A stretch of 51,564 nt of DNA. Source: Trinickia terrae. GTDB lineage: Bacteria; Pseudomonadota; Gammaproteobacteria; Burkholderiales; Burkholderiaceae. Each line of letters opens with the position of its first letter. The first letter of the stretch is position 1. The position numbers were made by a program, and so were the translations under genes. Below the pieces are notes generated by a model, which worked only from the letters and a program-made list of their open reading frames with translations, was not told the DNA's origin and searched no databases. Below, piece by piece: positions 25,041 to 34,992 of this stretch. The stretch lies in assembly GCF_005144415.1 (NCBI RefSeq), contig NZ_SWJE01000029.1, positions 1-51,564 on the forward strand, written 5' to 3'.

Positions 25041-25934
25041 ATGCAAAAAGCCGGTTTCATCGGACTCGGCATCATGGGCAATCCCATGGCGGCCAATCTT
25101 CTCAAGGGCGGCGTCGAACTCTATGCGTTCAGCCGCCGCGGCGTGCCCGGCGAGCTCACGAGCGCGGGCGCCGTCGCTTGCGCCAGCGCGGCTGAAGTCG
25201 CCGCCAAGGCCGACGTCGTGTTCGTCATGGTGCCCGACACGCCGGACGTCGAGCGCGTGCTGTTCGGCGAGAACGGCGTCGCCGCAAGCCTGCGGGCGGG
25301 GCAGGCGGTCGTCGACCTGAGCTCCATCTCGCCGATCGCCACGCGCGAGTTCGCCGCGCGCGTGCGCGAGCGCGGCGCCGACTATCTCGACGCGCCCGTC
25401 TCGGGCGGCGAGGTCGGCGCGAAGGCGGGGATGCTCTCGATCATGGTCGGCGGCGCGCAAGCGACCTTCGATGCGGTCAAGCCGCTCTTCGACATGATGG
25501 GCAAGAACGTCTCGCTGATCGGCGAGGTCGGGGCGGGGCAGGTCTGCAAGGTCGCCAATCAGGTGATCGTCGCGGCGACGATCGAGGCGGTGGGCGAGGC
25601 GCTCGTGCTGGCGTCGAAGGCCGGCGTCGATGCCGAGCGGGTGCGCCGTGCGCTGATGGGCGGTTTTGCGTCGTCGCGGATTCTCGAGGTGCATGGCGAG
25701 CGGATGACGAAGCGCACGTTCAATCCCGGCTTCCGGATCGAGCTGCATCAGAAGGATTTGAATCTGGCGCTGTCGACCGCGCAGGCGCTGGGGGTGTCGT
25801 TGCCCAATACCGCGACGTGCCAGGCGCTTTTCAACGCGTGCGTGGCGCATGGCGGCAAGGCCTGGGATCACTCGGGCATGGTGCGCGCGCTCGAGGGGAT
25901 GGCCAATCACGAGATCGGGCAGGCCGTGGAGTAA
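25041..25934 (+). CDS. garR: Tartronate semialdehyde (2-hydroxy-3-oxopropionate) reductase
   Basis: 297 residues. A beta-hydroxyacid dehydrogenase: Rossmann motif GFIGLGIMGNPMAANL at 5-20, substrate loop LDAPVSGGEVGAKAG (about 116-130), catalytic Lys170 in AGQVCKVANQ and the cofactor/substrate stretch HQKDLNLAL. It reduces tartronate semialdehyde to D-glycerate. It begins 46 bp after garL and is probably cotranscribed. GlxR or another beta-hydroxyacid dehydrogenase is possible by sequence; the garL neighbour decides the call. Confidence 0.88.
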   Translation: MQKAGFIGLGIMGNPMAANLLKGGVELYAFSRRGVPGELTSAGAVACASAAEVAAKADVVFVMVPDTPDVERVLFGENGVAASLRAGQAVVDLSSISPIATREFAARVRERGADYLDAPVSGGEVGAKAGMLSIMVGGAQATFDAVKPLFDMMGKNVSLIGEVGAGQVCKVANQVIVAATIEAVGEALVLASKAGVDAERVRRALMGGFASSRILEVHGERMTKRTFNPGFRIELHQKDLNLALSTAQALGVSLPNTATCQALFNACVAHGGKAWDHSGMVRALEGMANHEIGQAVE

Positions 25935-25952
25935 GGCGCTGGATGTCTTCTG

Positions 25953-25988
25953 GTTATACGATGTCTCATGTTAAAGCGTGAGACATCG
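25953..25988. promoter_or_regulatory. GntR-like site overlapping a 10-bp inverted repeat after garR
   Basis: GGTTATACGATG (the reverse complement of the ATCGTATAAC core) runs into a perfect stem, CGATGTCTCA (25959-25968) with TGAGACATCG (25979-25988), loop of 10 nt. The stem lacks a T-tract, so it could be a weak terminator of garLR, an operator, or both. The gap 25935-26161 otherwise holds the operator at 26099. Confidence 0.45.
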
Positions 25989-26098
25989 ACTGGATGGAAC
26001 GCCTTTGCACCATCACTCAAACGTAGATGTGCAAGGGTTAGCGGGTTTTGGTGAGGGTAAACGCTAGATTGGAAGCTTTATCCCGGAAACATAGAATG

Positions 26099-26117
26099 TC
26101 GTCAGACAACGTATAAC
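26099..26117. promoter_or_regulatory. GntR operator upstream of the glucarate transporter
   Basis: TCGTCAGACAA followed by CGTATAAC repeats almost exactly the layout before the GntR gene (TTGTCCGACAA then CGTATAAT). It lies about 45 bp before the transporter ATG and over the probable -10 region, consistent with repression. Confidence 0.6.
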
Positions 26118-26161
26118 ATAATCTGCTGGCAAGCCGGATACGTTGCGATTCGATTGAGGCT

Positions 26162-27508
26162 ATGGAGACAACCTTGACGTCCACACCCGCCACCCGCCCC
26201 GACGACCTGCTGGAATCCGCCAGCTCGAAGGTCAAGCGCCACGTGCTGCCGCTCTTCCTCATCATGTTCATCGCGAACTACATCGACCGCGTGAACGTCG
26301 GCTTCGTCAACACCTACATGCAGACCGATCTCGGCCTCTCCGCGGCGGCATACGGGTTGGGCGCGGGGCTCTTCTTCGTCGGCTACGCGATCTTCGAAGT
26401 GCCGTCGAACATCCTGATGCAGAAGTACGGCGCGCGCGCATGGCTCACGCGGATCATGGGCACCTGGGGCGTCGTCGCGGCAGCGATGGCCTTCGTCCAC
26501 GACGACACCTCGTTCTACGCGCTGCGCTTCCTGCTCGGCGTCGCGGAAGCGGGCTTCTTCCCGGGCGTGGTGTTCTACTTCGCCCAATGGCTGCCGCAGA
26601 AGGAGCGCGGCAAGGCGGTCGCGATCTTTCTCGCGGGGTCGGCTTTCGCATCGGTGCTGTCGGGCCCGATCACGGGCGCGCTGCTCTCGATTCGCGGGTT
26701 CGGGCTGCACGGCTGGCAATGGATGTTCCTGATCGAAGGCGGCTTCTCGATCGTGTTGTGCGGCGCGAGCTGGGTGTTCCTGAAATCGCGCATCCGCGAC
26801 GCCGATTGGCTCACCTCCGGCGAGCAGGCCGCGCTCGAGCGCTACCTCGCCGACGAGCAGGCCGAGCGCGAAGCGGCCACGGGCCACGACATCCCCGCCG
26901 TCAAGCTGCTGAAGGATCCACAGATCCTGCTCTTCTGCTTCCTCTATTTCGCGATCCAGCTCACGATTTACGCGGCGACCTTCTGGCTGCCGACGATCAT
27001 CCGCAAGATGGGCGGGCTTTCCGATTTCCAGGTCGGCTTGTATAACGCGGTGCCGTGGCTGATCGCCATCGTCGCGATGTACTGCTTCGCGCTGCTGTCG
27101 GCGAAGTGGCGCTTTCAGCAGGCGTGGCTTGCGCTGGCGCTCGTGATCGCGGCCTGCGGGCTCTTCGTTTCCACTTCGACCGACCCCGTCGTCTCGTTCG
27201 TCGCGATCTGCTTTTCGGCGATCGGCTTCAAAGCGGCGTCGTCGCTGTTCTGGCCGATTCCGCAGGGCTATCTCGACACGCGCATCGCAGCCGGCGTCAT
27301 CGCGCTCATCAATTCGCTCGGCAATCTGGGCGGCTTCTTCGCACCGGCCACGTTCGGCTACTTGCAGCAGCACACGGGTTCCATCACCGGCGGCTTGTAC
27401 GGGCTTGCCGTGAGCTCGCTGATCGCGGCCGCGGCGAGCTTCCTCGCGCGCAACAAGCCGTCGCGCCGCGGTCCGATGGAGCCTGCTTTCCACGGCAACG
27501 CGCATTGA
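26162..27508 (+). CDS. gudP: D-glucarate/galactarate MFS transporter
   Basis: 448 residues, 12 helices. The ACS-family signature [22 protein letters not shown] follows helix 1, with [16 protein letters not shown] between helices 2 and 3 and [20 protein letters not shown] in helix 4. The family imports dicarboxylic sugar acids with protons. It heads the run gudP-gudD-kdgD (gaps of 40 and 51 bp), so glucarate/galactarate is the natural substrate. Some ACS members in this branch carry tartrate or phthalate, so the substrate assignment depends on context. Confidence 0.85.
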   Translation: METTLTSTPATRPDDLLESASSKVKRHVLPLFLIMFIANYIDRVNVGFVNTYMQTDLGLSAAAYGLGAGLFFVGYAIFEVPSNILMQKYGARAWLTRIMGTWGVVAAAMAFVHDDTSFYALRFLLGVAEAGFFPGVVFYFAQWLPQKERGKAVAIFLAGSAFASVLSGPITGALLSIRGFGLHGWQWMFLIEGGFSIVLCGASWVFLKSRIRDADWLTSGEQAALERYLADEQAEREAATGHDIPAVKLLKDPQILLFCFLYFAIQLTIYAATFWLPTIIRKMGGLSDFQVGLYNAVPWLIAIVAMYCFALLSAKWRFQQAWLALALVIAACGLFVSTSTDPVVSFVAICFSAIGFKAASSLFWPIPQGYLDTRIAAGVIALINSLGNLGGFFAPATFGYLQQHTGSITGGLYGLAVSSLIAAAASFLARNKPSRRGPMEPAFHGNAH

Positions 27509-27548
27509 CCGCGACGGACTCCTTCTCACTTTTCCAGGTACGACACCG

Positions 27549-28898
27549 ATGTCAACGCAATCCCTTTCCTCGAACGCCACACCTGCTGTCATCGAGCTGC
27601 GCGTGGTGCCCGTCGCGGGCCGCGACAGCATGCTGCTGAATCTCAGCGGCGCGCATGGGCCTTTCTTCACGCGCAACGTGGTGATCCTGCGCGACAGCGC
27701 GGGCCATACCGGCATCGGCGAAGTGCCGGGCGGCGAGGCCATCCGCAAGACCATCGAAGATGCGCGGCCCTTCGTGGTCGGCCAGTCGATCGGCAACCCG
27801 CAGGCGGTGCTCAACCAGGCGCGCAAGCAATTCGCCGACCGCGACGCAGGCGGCCGGGGCCTGCAGACCTTCGACCTGCGCACCACGATTCACGCCGTGA
27901 CCGCGCTCGAAGCGGCGCTCCTGGACCTGCTCGGCCAGCACCTCGGCGTGCCGGTCGCGGCGCTGCTGGGCGAAGGCCAGCAGCGCGACGAAGTCGAGAT
28001 GCTCGGCTACCTGTTCTATATCGGCGACCGCAAGAAGACCGATCTGCCCTACGCGAGCGGAGCGGACGGAAGCGACGACTGGGAGCGCCTGCGCACCGAG
28101 GAAGCCATGACGCCCGAGGCCGTCGTGCGTCTCGCGGAAGCCGCGCAGGCCCGCTACGGCTTCAACGACTTCAAGTTGAAGGGCGGCGTGCTGTCGGGCG
28201 ACGCCGAGATCGAAGCGGTGACCGCGCTCGCCGAGCGCTTCCCGAGCGCGCGTGTGACGCTCGACCCGAACGGCGCGTGGCCGCTTGCCGAGGCGATCCG
28301 TCTGTGCCGCGATCAGCACGACGTCCTCGCCTACGCGGAGGACCCGTGCGGCGCGGAAAACGGCTATTCGGGCCGCGAGGTGATGGCGGAATTCCGCCGC
28401 GCGACGGGCCTGCCGACGGCCACCAACATGATCGCCACCGACTGGCGCCAGATGGGCCACGCGATCCAGCTGCAATCGGTCGACATCCCGCTCGCGGACC
28501 CGCATTTCTGGACCATGCAGGGCTCGGTGCGCGTCGCGCAGATGTGCAACGACTGGGGCCTGACCTGGGGCTCGCATTCGAACAATCACTTCGATATTTC
28601 GCTCGCGATGTTCACGCACGTGGCCGCCGCGGCTCCCGGCAAGATCACCGCCATCGACACGCATTGGATCTGGCAGGACGGCCAGCGCCTGACGCGCGAG
28701 CCGCTGCAAATCGTCGGCGGCAAGGTGAAGGTGCCTCGGAAGCCGGGGCTCGGCATCGAGATCGACATGGACGAGCTCGAGAAGGCGCATGCGCTCTACC
28801 AGCAGCACGGCCTCGGCGCGCGCGACGACGCCATCGCCATGCAATACCTGATTCCGAACTGGCAGTTCGACAACAAGCGTCCGTGCCTCGTGCGCTGA
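27549..28898 (+). CDS. gudD: D-glucarate dehydratase
   Basis: 449 residues, near the family's usual 445-450. Enolase-superfamily acid-sugar dehydratase that converts D-glucarate to 5-keto-4-deoxy-D-glucarate. Visible features are the N-terminal capping segment with GEVPGG, the KxK motif in DFKLKGGV (about 207-212), metal ligands in LDPNGAW and YAEDPCG, and the catalytic His around 342 in [14 protein letters not shown]. It lies between the transporter and kdgD in one operon. Confidence 0.95.
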   Translation: MSTQSLSSNATPAVIELRVVPVAGRDSMLLNLSGAHGPFFTRNVVILRDSAGHTGIGEVPGGEAIRKTIEDARPFVVGQSIGNPQAVLNQARKQFADRDAGGRGLQTFDLRTTIHAVTALEAALLDLLGQHLGVPVAALLGEGQQRDEVEMLGYLFYIGDRKKTDLPYASGADGSDDWERLRTEEAMTPEAVVRLAEAAQARYGFNDFKLKGGVLSGDAEIEAVTALAERFPSARVTLDPNGAWPLAEAIRLCRDQHDVLAYAEDPCGAENGYSGREVMAEFRRATGLPTATNMIATDWRQMGHAIQLQSVDIPLADPHFWTMQGSVRVAQMCNDWGLTWGSHSNNHFDISLAMFTHVAAAAPGKITAIDTHWIWQDGQRLTREPLQIVGGKVKVPRKPGLGIEIDMDELEKAHALYQQHGLGARDDAIAMQYLIPNWQFDNKRPCLVR

Positions 28899-28949
28899 CC
28901 ACGAGCTGCACCCTCCATCCAACATCACACGAATCACACGACGTTACCC

Positions 28950-29867
28950 ATGACTACGCCACAAGAACTCAAGACGATCATCTCCGAAGGGCTGCTGTCC
29001 TTTCCGGTCACCGACTTCGATGCGCAGGGCGACTTCCGCGCAGACACCTACGCCGCGCGCCTCGAATGGCTTGCGCCCTACGGCGCGAGCGCATTGTTCG
29101 CCGCGGGCGGCACGGGCGAATTCTTCTCGCTGACCAAGAGCGAGTACTCGAACGTGATCCGCACGGCCACCGAGACCTGCAAGGGCAAGGTGCCGATCCT
29201 GGCCGGCGCGGGCGGCCCGACGCGCGTGGCGATCGAGTACGCGCAGGAGGCGGAGCGCAACGGCGCGCAGGGCATCCTGCTGATGCCGCACTATCTGACC
29301 GAGGCGTCGCAGGAAGGGATTGCGGCGCACGTCGAGCAGGTGTGCCGCGCCGTGCCGAAGATGGGCGTGATCGTCTACAACCGCGCGAACTCGAAGCTCA
29401 ACGCCGACCTGCTCGAGCAGCTGGCGGATCGCTGCCAGAACCTGATCGGCTTCAAGGACGGCGTCGGCGAGATCGAGGCGATGGTGACGATCCGCCGGCG
29501 TCTCGGCGACCGCTTCGCCTACCTGGGCGGCCTGCCGACGGCCGAGGTCTACGCGGCGGCGTACAAGGCGCTGGGCGTGCCCGTGTATTCGTCGGCGGTG
29601 TTCAACTTCATTCCGAAGACGGCGATGCAGTTCTATCGCGCGATCGCTTCGGACGACCACGCGACCGTGGGCCGCCTGCTCGACGAGTTCTTTCTGCCTT
29701 ACCTCAAGATCCGCAATCGCTGCCCGGGCTACGCGGTGAGCATCGTGAAGGCGGGCGCGAAGCTCGTGGGCCGCGATGCGGGGCCGGTGCGCGCGCCGCT
29801 CACGGATCTGACCGATGACGAGATGGCGCAGCTCGATGCGCTCATCGAGAAGCTTGGCGCGCAGTGA
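28950..29867 (+). CDS. kdgD: 5-dehydro-4-deoxyglucarate dehydratase
   Basis: 305 residues, DHDPS-fold. It dehydrates and decarboxylates 5-keto-4-deoxyglucarate to alpha-ketoglutarate semialdehyde. Family features are [14 protein letters not shown] near 50, the Tyr of [16 protein letters not shown], and the Schiff-base Lys in [10 protein letters not shown] (about 165-174). It follows gudD by 51 bp. Together with garL/garR it gives the cell two competing routes from the same intermediate. No alpha-ketoglutarate semialdehyde dehydrogenase follows directly; the aldehyde dehydrogenase at 37235 is a PuuC-type in another operon. Confidence 0.93.
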   Translation: MTTPQELKTIISEGLLSFPVTDFDAQGDFRADTYAARLEWLAPYGASALFAAGGTGEFFSLTKSEYSNVIRTATETCKGKVPILAGAGGPTRVAIEYAQEAERNGAQGILLMPHYLTEASQEGIAAHVEQVCRAVPKMGVIVYNRANSKLNADLLEQLADRCQNLIGFKDGVGEIEAMVTIRRRLGDRFAYLGGLPTAEVYAAAYKALGVPVYSSAVFNFIPKTAMQFYRAIASDDHATVGRLLDEFFLPYLKIRNRCPGYAVSIVKAGAKLVGRDAGPVRAPLTDLTDDEMAQLDALIEKLGAQ

Positions 29868-29901
29868 CGTGATGCGTGCGTCGTGAAGTTGTGACGAATC
29901 C

Positions 29902-29940
29902 GATCCGCAACTGGCGCCTCGCGCAGCCCTGTTGCGGATC
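29902..29940 (+). terminator. Hairpin after kdgD
   Basis: GATCCGCAAC (29902-29911) pairs perfectly with GTTGCGGATC (29931-29940) across a 19-nt GC-rich loop. There is no T-tract, so termination may be inefficient or Rho-assisted. Beyond it, 29941-30167 shows no gene or recognisable site. Confidence 0.5.
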
Positions 29941-30167
29941 AACCTGCCTCACCTCGAGCGCCTCGAGCGCGCCGAACCGCGTCAGTACCCCTACAAAAAA
30001 TCATGAGATAGGGCTGCGGATCGGGATATTCCCTAGGGCGCGGACTCGGGCGAGCACACGGCTGCATCGGCCCCAGCCCCGGCTTCCAGCCTGAAACCCG
30101 CGCAGATATTGGCTTCCCCGAAATCCCCTCGGCGCGATCGCTATCCGGCGAACGCGACACGCCGGGC

Positions 30168-30253
30168 ATGCATTACCAGAGGTATGGAAAAAGGCGCAGA
30201 AAATGTAGCTGGAGGGGGCAAATTGGCTTGATACGCTGGGATCCATGCACTGA
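30168..30253 (+). promoter_or_regulatory. 86-bp conserved promoter element, copy A, upstream of the betaine transporter
   Basis: This block aligns without gaps to 47137-47222. Three stretches are identical: ATGCATTACC, GAAAATGTAGC (30199-30209) and TTGATACGCTG (30228-30238), with divergent bases between them. The first block contains TACC-AGA-GGTA, an inverted repeat. Strict spacing with variable filler is what a multi-site promoter (activator site plus polymerase contacts) looks like. It ends 20 bp before the ProV-type ATG, so it may span the promoter and leader. Confidence 0.65.
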
Positions 30254-30272
30254 ACACCTAAGGGATGCCAGC

Positions 30273-31562
30273 ATGACCCCGAATCTGACATTCGCGCCTG
30301 AAGACGTGATACCGCCAGGCGCGATCAATGCGGAAGCCGTCCCCTCGGCAGCCCGATCCATCGCGGTTTCCGGGACCGATATCCTGACAGTGAGACACCT
30401 GTCGAAGATCTTCGGCCCGAAACCCGAGCGTGCTGCCGAGTTGATCAAAGAGGGGCTCGGAAGAAACGAAATCTTCGAGCGCACCGGCAACATGGTGGCG
30501 GTCAACGACGTCAGCCTCAACGTCAAGGCGGGCGAGATTTTCGTCATCATGGGCCTCTCCGGTTCCGGGAAGTCGACGCTCGTCCGGCTGCTCAACCGGC
30601 TGATCGAGCCGACCTCCGGCCAAGTCGTTCTCGAAGGCCGCGACATCGCGCCGATGTCCACGCTGGAGCTGCGCGATGTCCGCCGCAAGAAGATGGCGAT
30701 GGTGTTCCAGTCGTTCGCGCTCCTGCCGAATCGCACGGTGCTCGACAACATCTCGTACGGGCTCGAAGTGGCCGGCATGAAGAAGGCGGAGCGCTACGAA
30801 ATCGCGCGGACCGCGCTCACGCGCGTCGGCCTCGGTTCGTACGAAAAGCTGCTGCCCGGCGAGCTGTCGGGGGGCATGCAGCAGCGGGTCGGCCTTGCGC
30901 GCGCCCTGGCGGTGAATCCTTCGGTGCTGTTGATGGACGAAGCGTTCTCCGCGCTCGATCCGCTGATCCGCTTCGAAATGCAGAGCGAACTGCTGCGGCT
31001 GCAGAAGGAGGAGCAGCGGACCATCGTCTTCATCTCGCACGACATCGAAGAGGCCATCAAGATCGGCGGCCGCATCGGCATCATGAAGGACGGTTGCCTG
31101 ATTCAGGTCGGCACGCCAGCCGAGCTCATCCAGTCGCCGGCGAACGACTACGTGCGGGACTTTTTCCGCCATGTCGACGTGTCGCGCTTCCTCAAGGCTT
31201 CCAGTCTGCTGACGAGGGTCGATCGGGGGCTGATCTCCTGCGACGCCGGCGCGCCCGCGGAGCGCTACCTCAATCAACTGATCGACAGCGGCGCCGAGTG
31301 TGGCTACGTCTGCGACGAAGCGGGCCGGTACCAGGGCGGCGTCACGCCGGCGTCGCTGCACAAGGCCGGTTCGCGTCCGATCCGAGAAGCGTTGCTTCCG
31401 GACCTGAAGGCGGTGTCGCTGGATGCGGATCTGCATGAGCTCGCGGCGATCGCCCTGAGCCAGGAGCATGACGTGCCGGTCACCGACACGGCAGGCAAGC
31501 TCGCAGGCGTGGTGTCCTGCCGGACGATACTCAAGCAAGTCATGGAGCGGAGAGCAGCATGA
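30273..31562 (+). CDS. proV: Betaine/proline ABC transporter, ATP-binding subunit
   Basis: 429 residues from the ATG at 30273 (AAGGGA upstream). ProV/OpuAA features: the N-terminal segment [40 protein letters not shown], Walker [10 protein letters not shown], signature [15 protein letters not shown], Walker [15 protein letters not shown], then C-terminal CBS domains (about 280-425) that in OpuA sense ionic strength. It energises uptake of glycine betaine or similar compounds. Its stop overlaps the permease start (ATGA). Location at the head of a catabolic island suggests uptake for nutrition as well as osmoprotection. Confidence 0.93.
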   Translation: MTPNLTFAPEDVIPPGAINAEAVPSAARSIAVSGTDILTVRHLSKIFGPKPERAAELIKEGLGRNEIFERTGNMVAVNDVSLNVKAGEIFVIMGLSGSGKSTLVRLLNRLIEPTSGQVVLEGRDIAPMSTLELRDVRRKKMAMVFQSFALLPNRTVLDNISYGLEVAGMKKAERYEIARTALTRVGLGSYEKLLPGELSGGMQQRVGLARALAVNPSVLLMDEAFSALDPLIRFEMQSELLRLQKEEQRTIVFISHDIEEAIKIGGRIGIMKDGCLIQVGTPAELIQSPANDYVRDFFRHVDVSRFLKASSLLTRVDRGLISCDAGAPAERYLNQLIDSGAECGYVCDEAGRYQGGVTPASLHKAGSRPIREALLPDLKAVSLDADLHELAAIALSQEHDVPVTDTAGKLAGVVSCRTILKQVMERRAA

Positions 31563-32443
31563 ATTCGTCAGTCATCGGCAAGTTTGCAGAGGATGCCGTC
31601 AACTTCCTCTTCCATCATTTCCGGGGCGGCTTCGACGCGTTCTCCGCCGCACTGGGGGCGGTGGTCAAGCTGCTGGAGGATGGGCTCGGGGCGATTCCGT
31701 TCGTCGCCATGCTGGTCATCCTGGTGGCGTTCGCGTTGTGGCGCCGCGGCATCGTGTTTTCGGTGTTCGTCGGCCTCGCGCTGCTGGCGATTCACTACAT
31801 GGGTTTGTGGACCCAGACCGTCTCCACGCTGGCGCTCGTCATTGCCGCGACCTTCTTCAGTTTGATCATCGGCGTGCCGCTCGGCATCTGGGGCGCTCGA
31901 AACAAGCGGGTGGAAATGATTCTGCGCTCGCTGCTCGACTTCATGCAGACGATGCCGGCATTCGTCTATCTGATTCCGGCCGTCATCCTGTTCGGCTTGG
32001 GGAGGGTTCCGGCGGTGATCGCAACCGTCGTGTTTTCGATGCCGCCGGTGGTGCGCCTCACGACGCTGGGCATTCGGCAGGTTCGCGAGGAGCTGCTGGA
32101 GGCTGGGCGCTCGTTCGGCAGCACAGATGCGCAACTTCTCTGGAAAATCCAGCTGCCGAACGCGATGCCGTCGATCATGGCCGGTGTGAACCAGACCATC
32201 ATGATGGCGCTTTCGATGGTCGTGATTGCCTCGATGATCGGTGCGGGCGGCCTCGGCGAGTACGTTCTGAGCGGCATTCAGCGCCTCGACATCGGCATCG
32301 GCTTCGAGGGCGGCCTGGGCGTCGTGCTGCTTGCGATCGTGCTGGACCGCTTGACCGAGAGTTTCGGCGTCAAGGCGAAGAAGAAAGCGAAATCCGTTTC
32401 GCGAGCGCCGAAAACGGGAGCAAGCGGTGCGGCTCATACCTGA
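31559..32443 (+). CDS. proW: Betaine/proline ABC transporter, permease subunit
   Basis: 294 residues. A hydrophilic N-terminus, then six or so helices with the BPD-transport loop around [48 protein letters not shown], the ProW/OpuAB hallmark; [23 protein letters not shown] is another family stretch. It couples to ProV by a 4-bp overlap. A stem-loop and 150 bp separate it from the binding protein gene. Confidence 0.93.
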   Translation: MNSSVIGKFAEDAVNFLFHHFRGGFDAFSAALGAVVKLLEDGLGAIPFVAMLVILVAFALWRRGIVFSVFVGLALLAIHYMGLWTQTVSTLALVIAATFFSLIIGVPLGIWGARNKRVEMILRSLLDFMQTMPAFVYLIPAVILFGLGRVPAVIATVVFSMPPVVRLTTLGIRQVREELLEAGRSFGSTDAQLLWKIQLPNAMPSIMAGVNQTIMMALSMVVIASMIGAGGLGEYVLSGIQRLDIGIGFEGGLGVVLLAIVLDRLTESFGVKAKKKAKSVSRAPKTGASGAAHT

Positions 32444-32491
32444 CGGGACGTCGGCAAGTCGAGTAGGACTGATGGTGCAGTGAAGTTGAAG

Positions 32492-32512
32492 AGGCCTCGT
32501 TGACAGAGGCCT
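32492..32512 (+). promoter_or_regulatory. Intercistronic stem-loop between permease and binding-protein genes
   Basis: AGGCCTC (32492-32498) pairs with GAGGCCT (32506-32512) around a 7-nt loop. It has no T-tract. Such stems commonly protect or set the relative yield of the abundant binding-protein mRNA. Confidence 0.45.
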
Positions 32513-32594
32513 TGAAGAGGCGGGGGACCCGATACGCTACGTGGCAGCGTCCGTCACATTGTTGAATCGTTAATCGATAAAGAAGGAGTACTAC

Positions 32595-33476
32595 ATGGAA
32601 CGCGGTTTATTGAAGTCGCTTCTCGCGAAGCTTGCGATATCGGCGGTCGTTGCCTTGGGCGCCGGCGGTGCGCCTGCGATGGCCGCCGAGCCGGTGAAAA
32701 TGGCGGTGACGAATTGGGCCGACGTCCTGGCCGTGGCCAACGTCGCCAAGTACGTGCTCGAGACCAAGCTCAGTCAGCCGGTTCAGTTCGTGCAGGCCGA
32801 CATCGGCATCCAGTATCAAGGCGTCGCCCGGGGAGACCTGGACATCATGGTGGGCGGCTGGCTGCCGGTCACGCATGCGACCTACTACGCCCGCTACAAG
32901 AACGACATGGACGACGTCAGCGTCATCTACACGGGCGGCAAGAACGGCTGGGCCGTTCCGGCCTACATCCCGGAGTCCGAGCTGTCGTCGATTTCCGACC
33001 TTAACAAGCCGGAGGTCAAGAGCAAGCTCAGCGCCACCATCCAGGGCATCGAGCCCGGCGGCGGCTTGATGCAGGCGTCGGAGAAGACGATCCAGTCCTA
33101 CGACCTGGCTGGCTACAACCTGCAATCGTCAAGCGAAGCCGGCATGCTCGCCGGGGTGTCGCGCGCTTACCAGTCGAACCAATGGATCGTGGCGACGGTA
33201 TGGAGCCCGCATTGGCTCTTCCAGAAGTGGAAGATGCGCTACCTGAAGGATCCGAAAGGCACGCTGGGCGGTGAAGAGCAGGTCCATGCGTTTGCGTCGA
33301 AGCAGTTTGCCGGCAAGTTTTCTCGGGCAGACGTGTTCTTCAAGCACTTCAAGCTGACGCTGGCCGATGTCGAAGCCGTCGAATTCGACGGCAACAGCTC
33401 GAACGACTACGCGGCCGCGGCGAAGAAGTTCGTCGACGCGCATCCGGACAAGCTGAAAGCCTGGTTGCAGCAATAA
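32595..33476 (+). CDS. proX: Betaine-type periplasmic substrate-binding protein
   Basis: 293 residues. Signal peptide ends near APAMAAE (about 32). The OpuAC-fold domain has VKMAVTNWADVLAVANVAKYVLE, DIMVGGWLPVTHATYYARY and the second-lobe IEPGGGLMQASEKTIQSYDL, with several Trp (WADV, GWLP, NGWAV, WSPHWLFQKW) that could form the aromatic cage for a trimethylammonium or dimethylsulfonium head group. AAGAAGGAG precedes the ATG. It completes the transporter begun at 30273. The ligand (glycine betaine, proline betaine, DMSP, carnitine) cannot be decided by eye. Confidence 0.92.
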   Translation: MERGLLKSLLAKLAISAVVALGAGGAPAMAAEPVKMAVTNWADVLAVANVAKYVLETKLSQPVQFVQADIGIQYQGVARGDLDIMVGGWLPVTHATYYARYKNDMDDVSVIYTGGKNGWAVPAYIPESELSSISDLNKPEVKSKLSATIQGIEPGGGLMQASEKTIQSYDLAGYNLQSSSEAGMLAGVSRAYQSNQWIVATVWSPHWLFQKWKMRYLKDPKGTLGGEEQVHAFASKQFAGKFSRADVFFKHFKLTLADVEAVEFDGNSSNDYAAAAKKFVDAHPDKLKAWLQQ

Positions 33477-33488
33477 GCCGAAGGTTCG

Positions 33489-33537
33489 CTCTCCGTGGGC
33501 CGGGGCATTGCCGAGGCTCGCGGAGAGGCAGCGTTTT
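33489..33537 (+). terminator. Possible terminator after the binding-protein gene
   Basis: CTCTCCG (33489-33495) pairs with CGGAGAG (33521-33527) across a GC-rich 25-nt loop that can form a smaller stem, followed by GCAGCGTTTTG. The T-run is only four long. Confidence 0.4.
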
Positions 33538-33630
33538 GCTTGTAGTCGGGCGGGCTTGAGAGGGCCCGCCGCGCCAATGATTTCTCAGTTTTCCAGGGCC
33601 TGTTTCACACGATTCTTTCCGGAGTGACCA

Positions 33631-34944
33631 GTGAACGAGAACTCGCGTTTTTTTTCTGAAACGCTCCAGAGCCGCGACCCCGTCATCGCATCGGAGATTG
33701 CGCTGGAGTTGCGCCGCCAGCAGACCCAGATCGAATTGATCGCTTCCGAGAACATCGTCTCGGCCGCCGTGATGGAGGCGCAAGGCACGGTGCTCACCAA
33801 CAAGTACGCGGAAGGCTATCCGGGCAAGCGGTATTACGGCGGCTGCGAGCACGTCGATCGCGTAGAGGCGTTGGCCATCGATCGTGTGAAGGCGCTGTTC
33901 GAAGCCGAGTACGCCAACGTGCAGCCGCATTCCGGCGCGCAGGCCAACGGCGCGGTGATGCTCGCGCTCGTCAAGCCGGGCGAAACGGTCATGGGCATGT
34001 CGCTGGATGCGGGCGGCCACCTTACGCACGGCGCCCGGCCGGCGCTTTCCGGCAAGTGGTTCAACGCCGTCCAGTACGGCGTGAGCCCGGAAACCTACCG
34101 CATCGACTACGACCAGGTTCGCAGGCTGGCGCAGGAGCACCGTCCGAAGCTCATCATCGCGGGCTACTCGGCCTATCCGCGGGCGCTCGATTTTGCCGCT
34201 TTCCGCGAGATCGCAGATAGCGTCGACGCCATGCTGATGGTCGACATGGCCCATATTGCCGGCATCGTCGCAGCCGGAAGGCATGCGAATCCACTCCGTT
34301 TTGCAGACGTGGTGACGTCGACCACGCACAAGACGCTGCGCGGGCCGCGCGGCGGCTTCATCCTCACCAACAACGGCGACATCGCCAAGAAGATCAACTC
34401 GGCCGTGTTCCCCGGATTGCAAGGCGGCCCGCTCATGCATGTCATCGCGGGCAAGGCGGTGGCGTTCGGTGAAGCGCTTCGTCCGGAGTTCAAGAGCTAT
34501 ATCGACCAGGTGCTGTGCAACGCCCAGGTGCTCGGCGATGTCCTGAAGTCCGGCGGACTGGACCTCGTCACGGGCGGAACCGACAACCACCTGTTGCTCG
34601 TCGACCTGCGCGCCAAACGGATCACGGGCACGCAGGCCGAAAAGGCGCTGGAGCGCGCCGGCATCACCTGCAACAAGAACGGCATCCCGTTCGACACGGA
34701 AAACCCGACCGTGACCTCCGGAATCCGGCTCGGCACGCCCGCCGGCACGACGCGCGGATTCCGCACCGCTCAGTTCGAGCAGGTCGGTGAAATGATTCTT
34801 GAAGTCCTGTCGGCGCTCGCGCGCGAGCCCGACGGCGACGAGCAGGTCGAGCGCGCAGTGCGCGCCCGCGTGAGAGACCTGTGCAGCCAGTTCCCCATCT
34901 ACTCACATGCGGAGGCGTTCGCGGCCGCAAGCAGCGGCCGATAG
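33631..34944 (+). CDS. glyA: Serine hydroxymethyltransferase (catabolic paralogue)
   Basis: 437 residues from a GTG start with CCGGAGTG upstream. PLP fold type [33 protein letters not shown] and the PLP-lysine motif [14 protein letters not shown] are intact. It interconverts glycine and serine with 5,10-methylene-THF. In betaine-degrading clusters GlyA consumes the glycine and the one-carbon units released by successive demethylation. The first 20 residues and C-terminus extend the usual 415-residue form. Every genome has a housekeeping glyA, so this one is probably a specialised second copy, not checked here. Confidence 0.93.
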   Translation: MNENSRFFSETLQSRDPVIASEIALELRRQQTQIELIASENIVSAAVMEAQGTVLTNKYAEGYPGKRYYGGCEHVDRVEALAIDRVKALFEAEYANVQPHSGAQANGAVMLALVKPGETVMGMSLDAGGHLTHGARPALSGKWFNAVQYGVSPETYRIDYDQVRRLAQEHRPKLIIAGYSAYPRALDFAAFREIADSVDAMLMVDMAHIAGIVAAGRHANPLRFADVVTSTTHKTLRGPRGGFILTNNGDIAKKINSAVFPGLQGGPLMHVIAGKAVAFGEALRPEFKSYIDQVLCNAQVLGDVLKSGGLDLVTGGTDNHLLLVDLRAKRITGTQAEKALERAGITCNKNGIPFDTENPTVTSGIRLGTPAGTTRGFRTAQFEQVGEMILEVLSALAREPDGDEQVERAVRARVRDLCSQFPIYSHAEAFAAASSGR

Positions 34945-34992
34945 CGGCCGTGTCGATGACCTGTTTGACGATAACCGAAGAGAGAAACCGAA

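Noticed and set aside
29876-30094. 72-codon frame after kdgD
   Set aside because: It crosses the kdgD hairpin, has no ribosome-binding site and a Pro/Arg/Ser-rich random translation.
32528-32545. A third copy of the 86-bp element (GATACGCT at about 32530)
   Set aside because: Only eight bases match; the other two blocks are missing at the expected distance.
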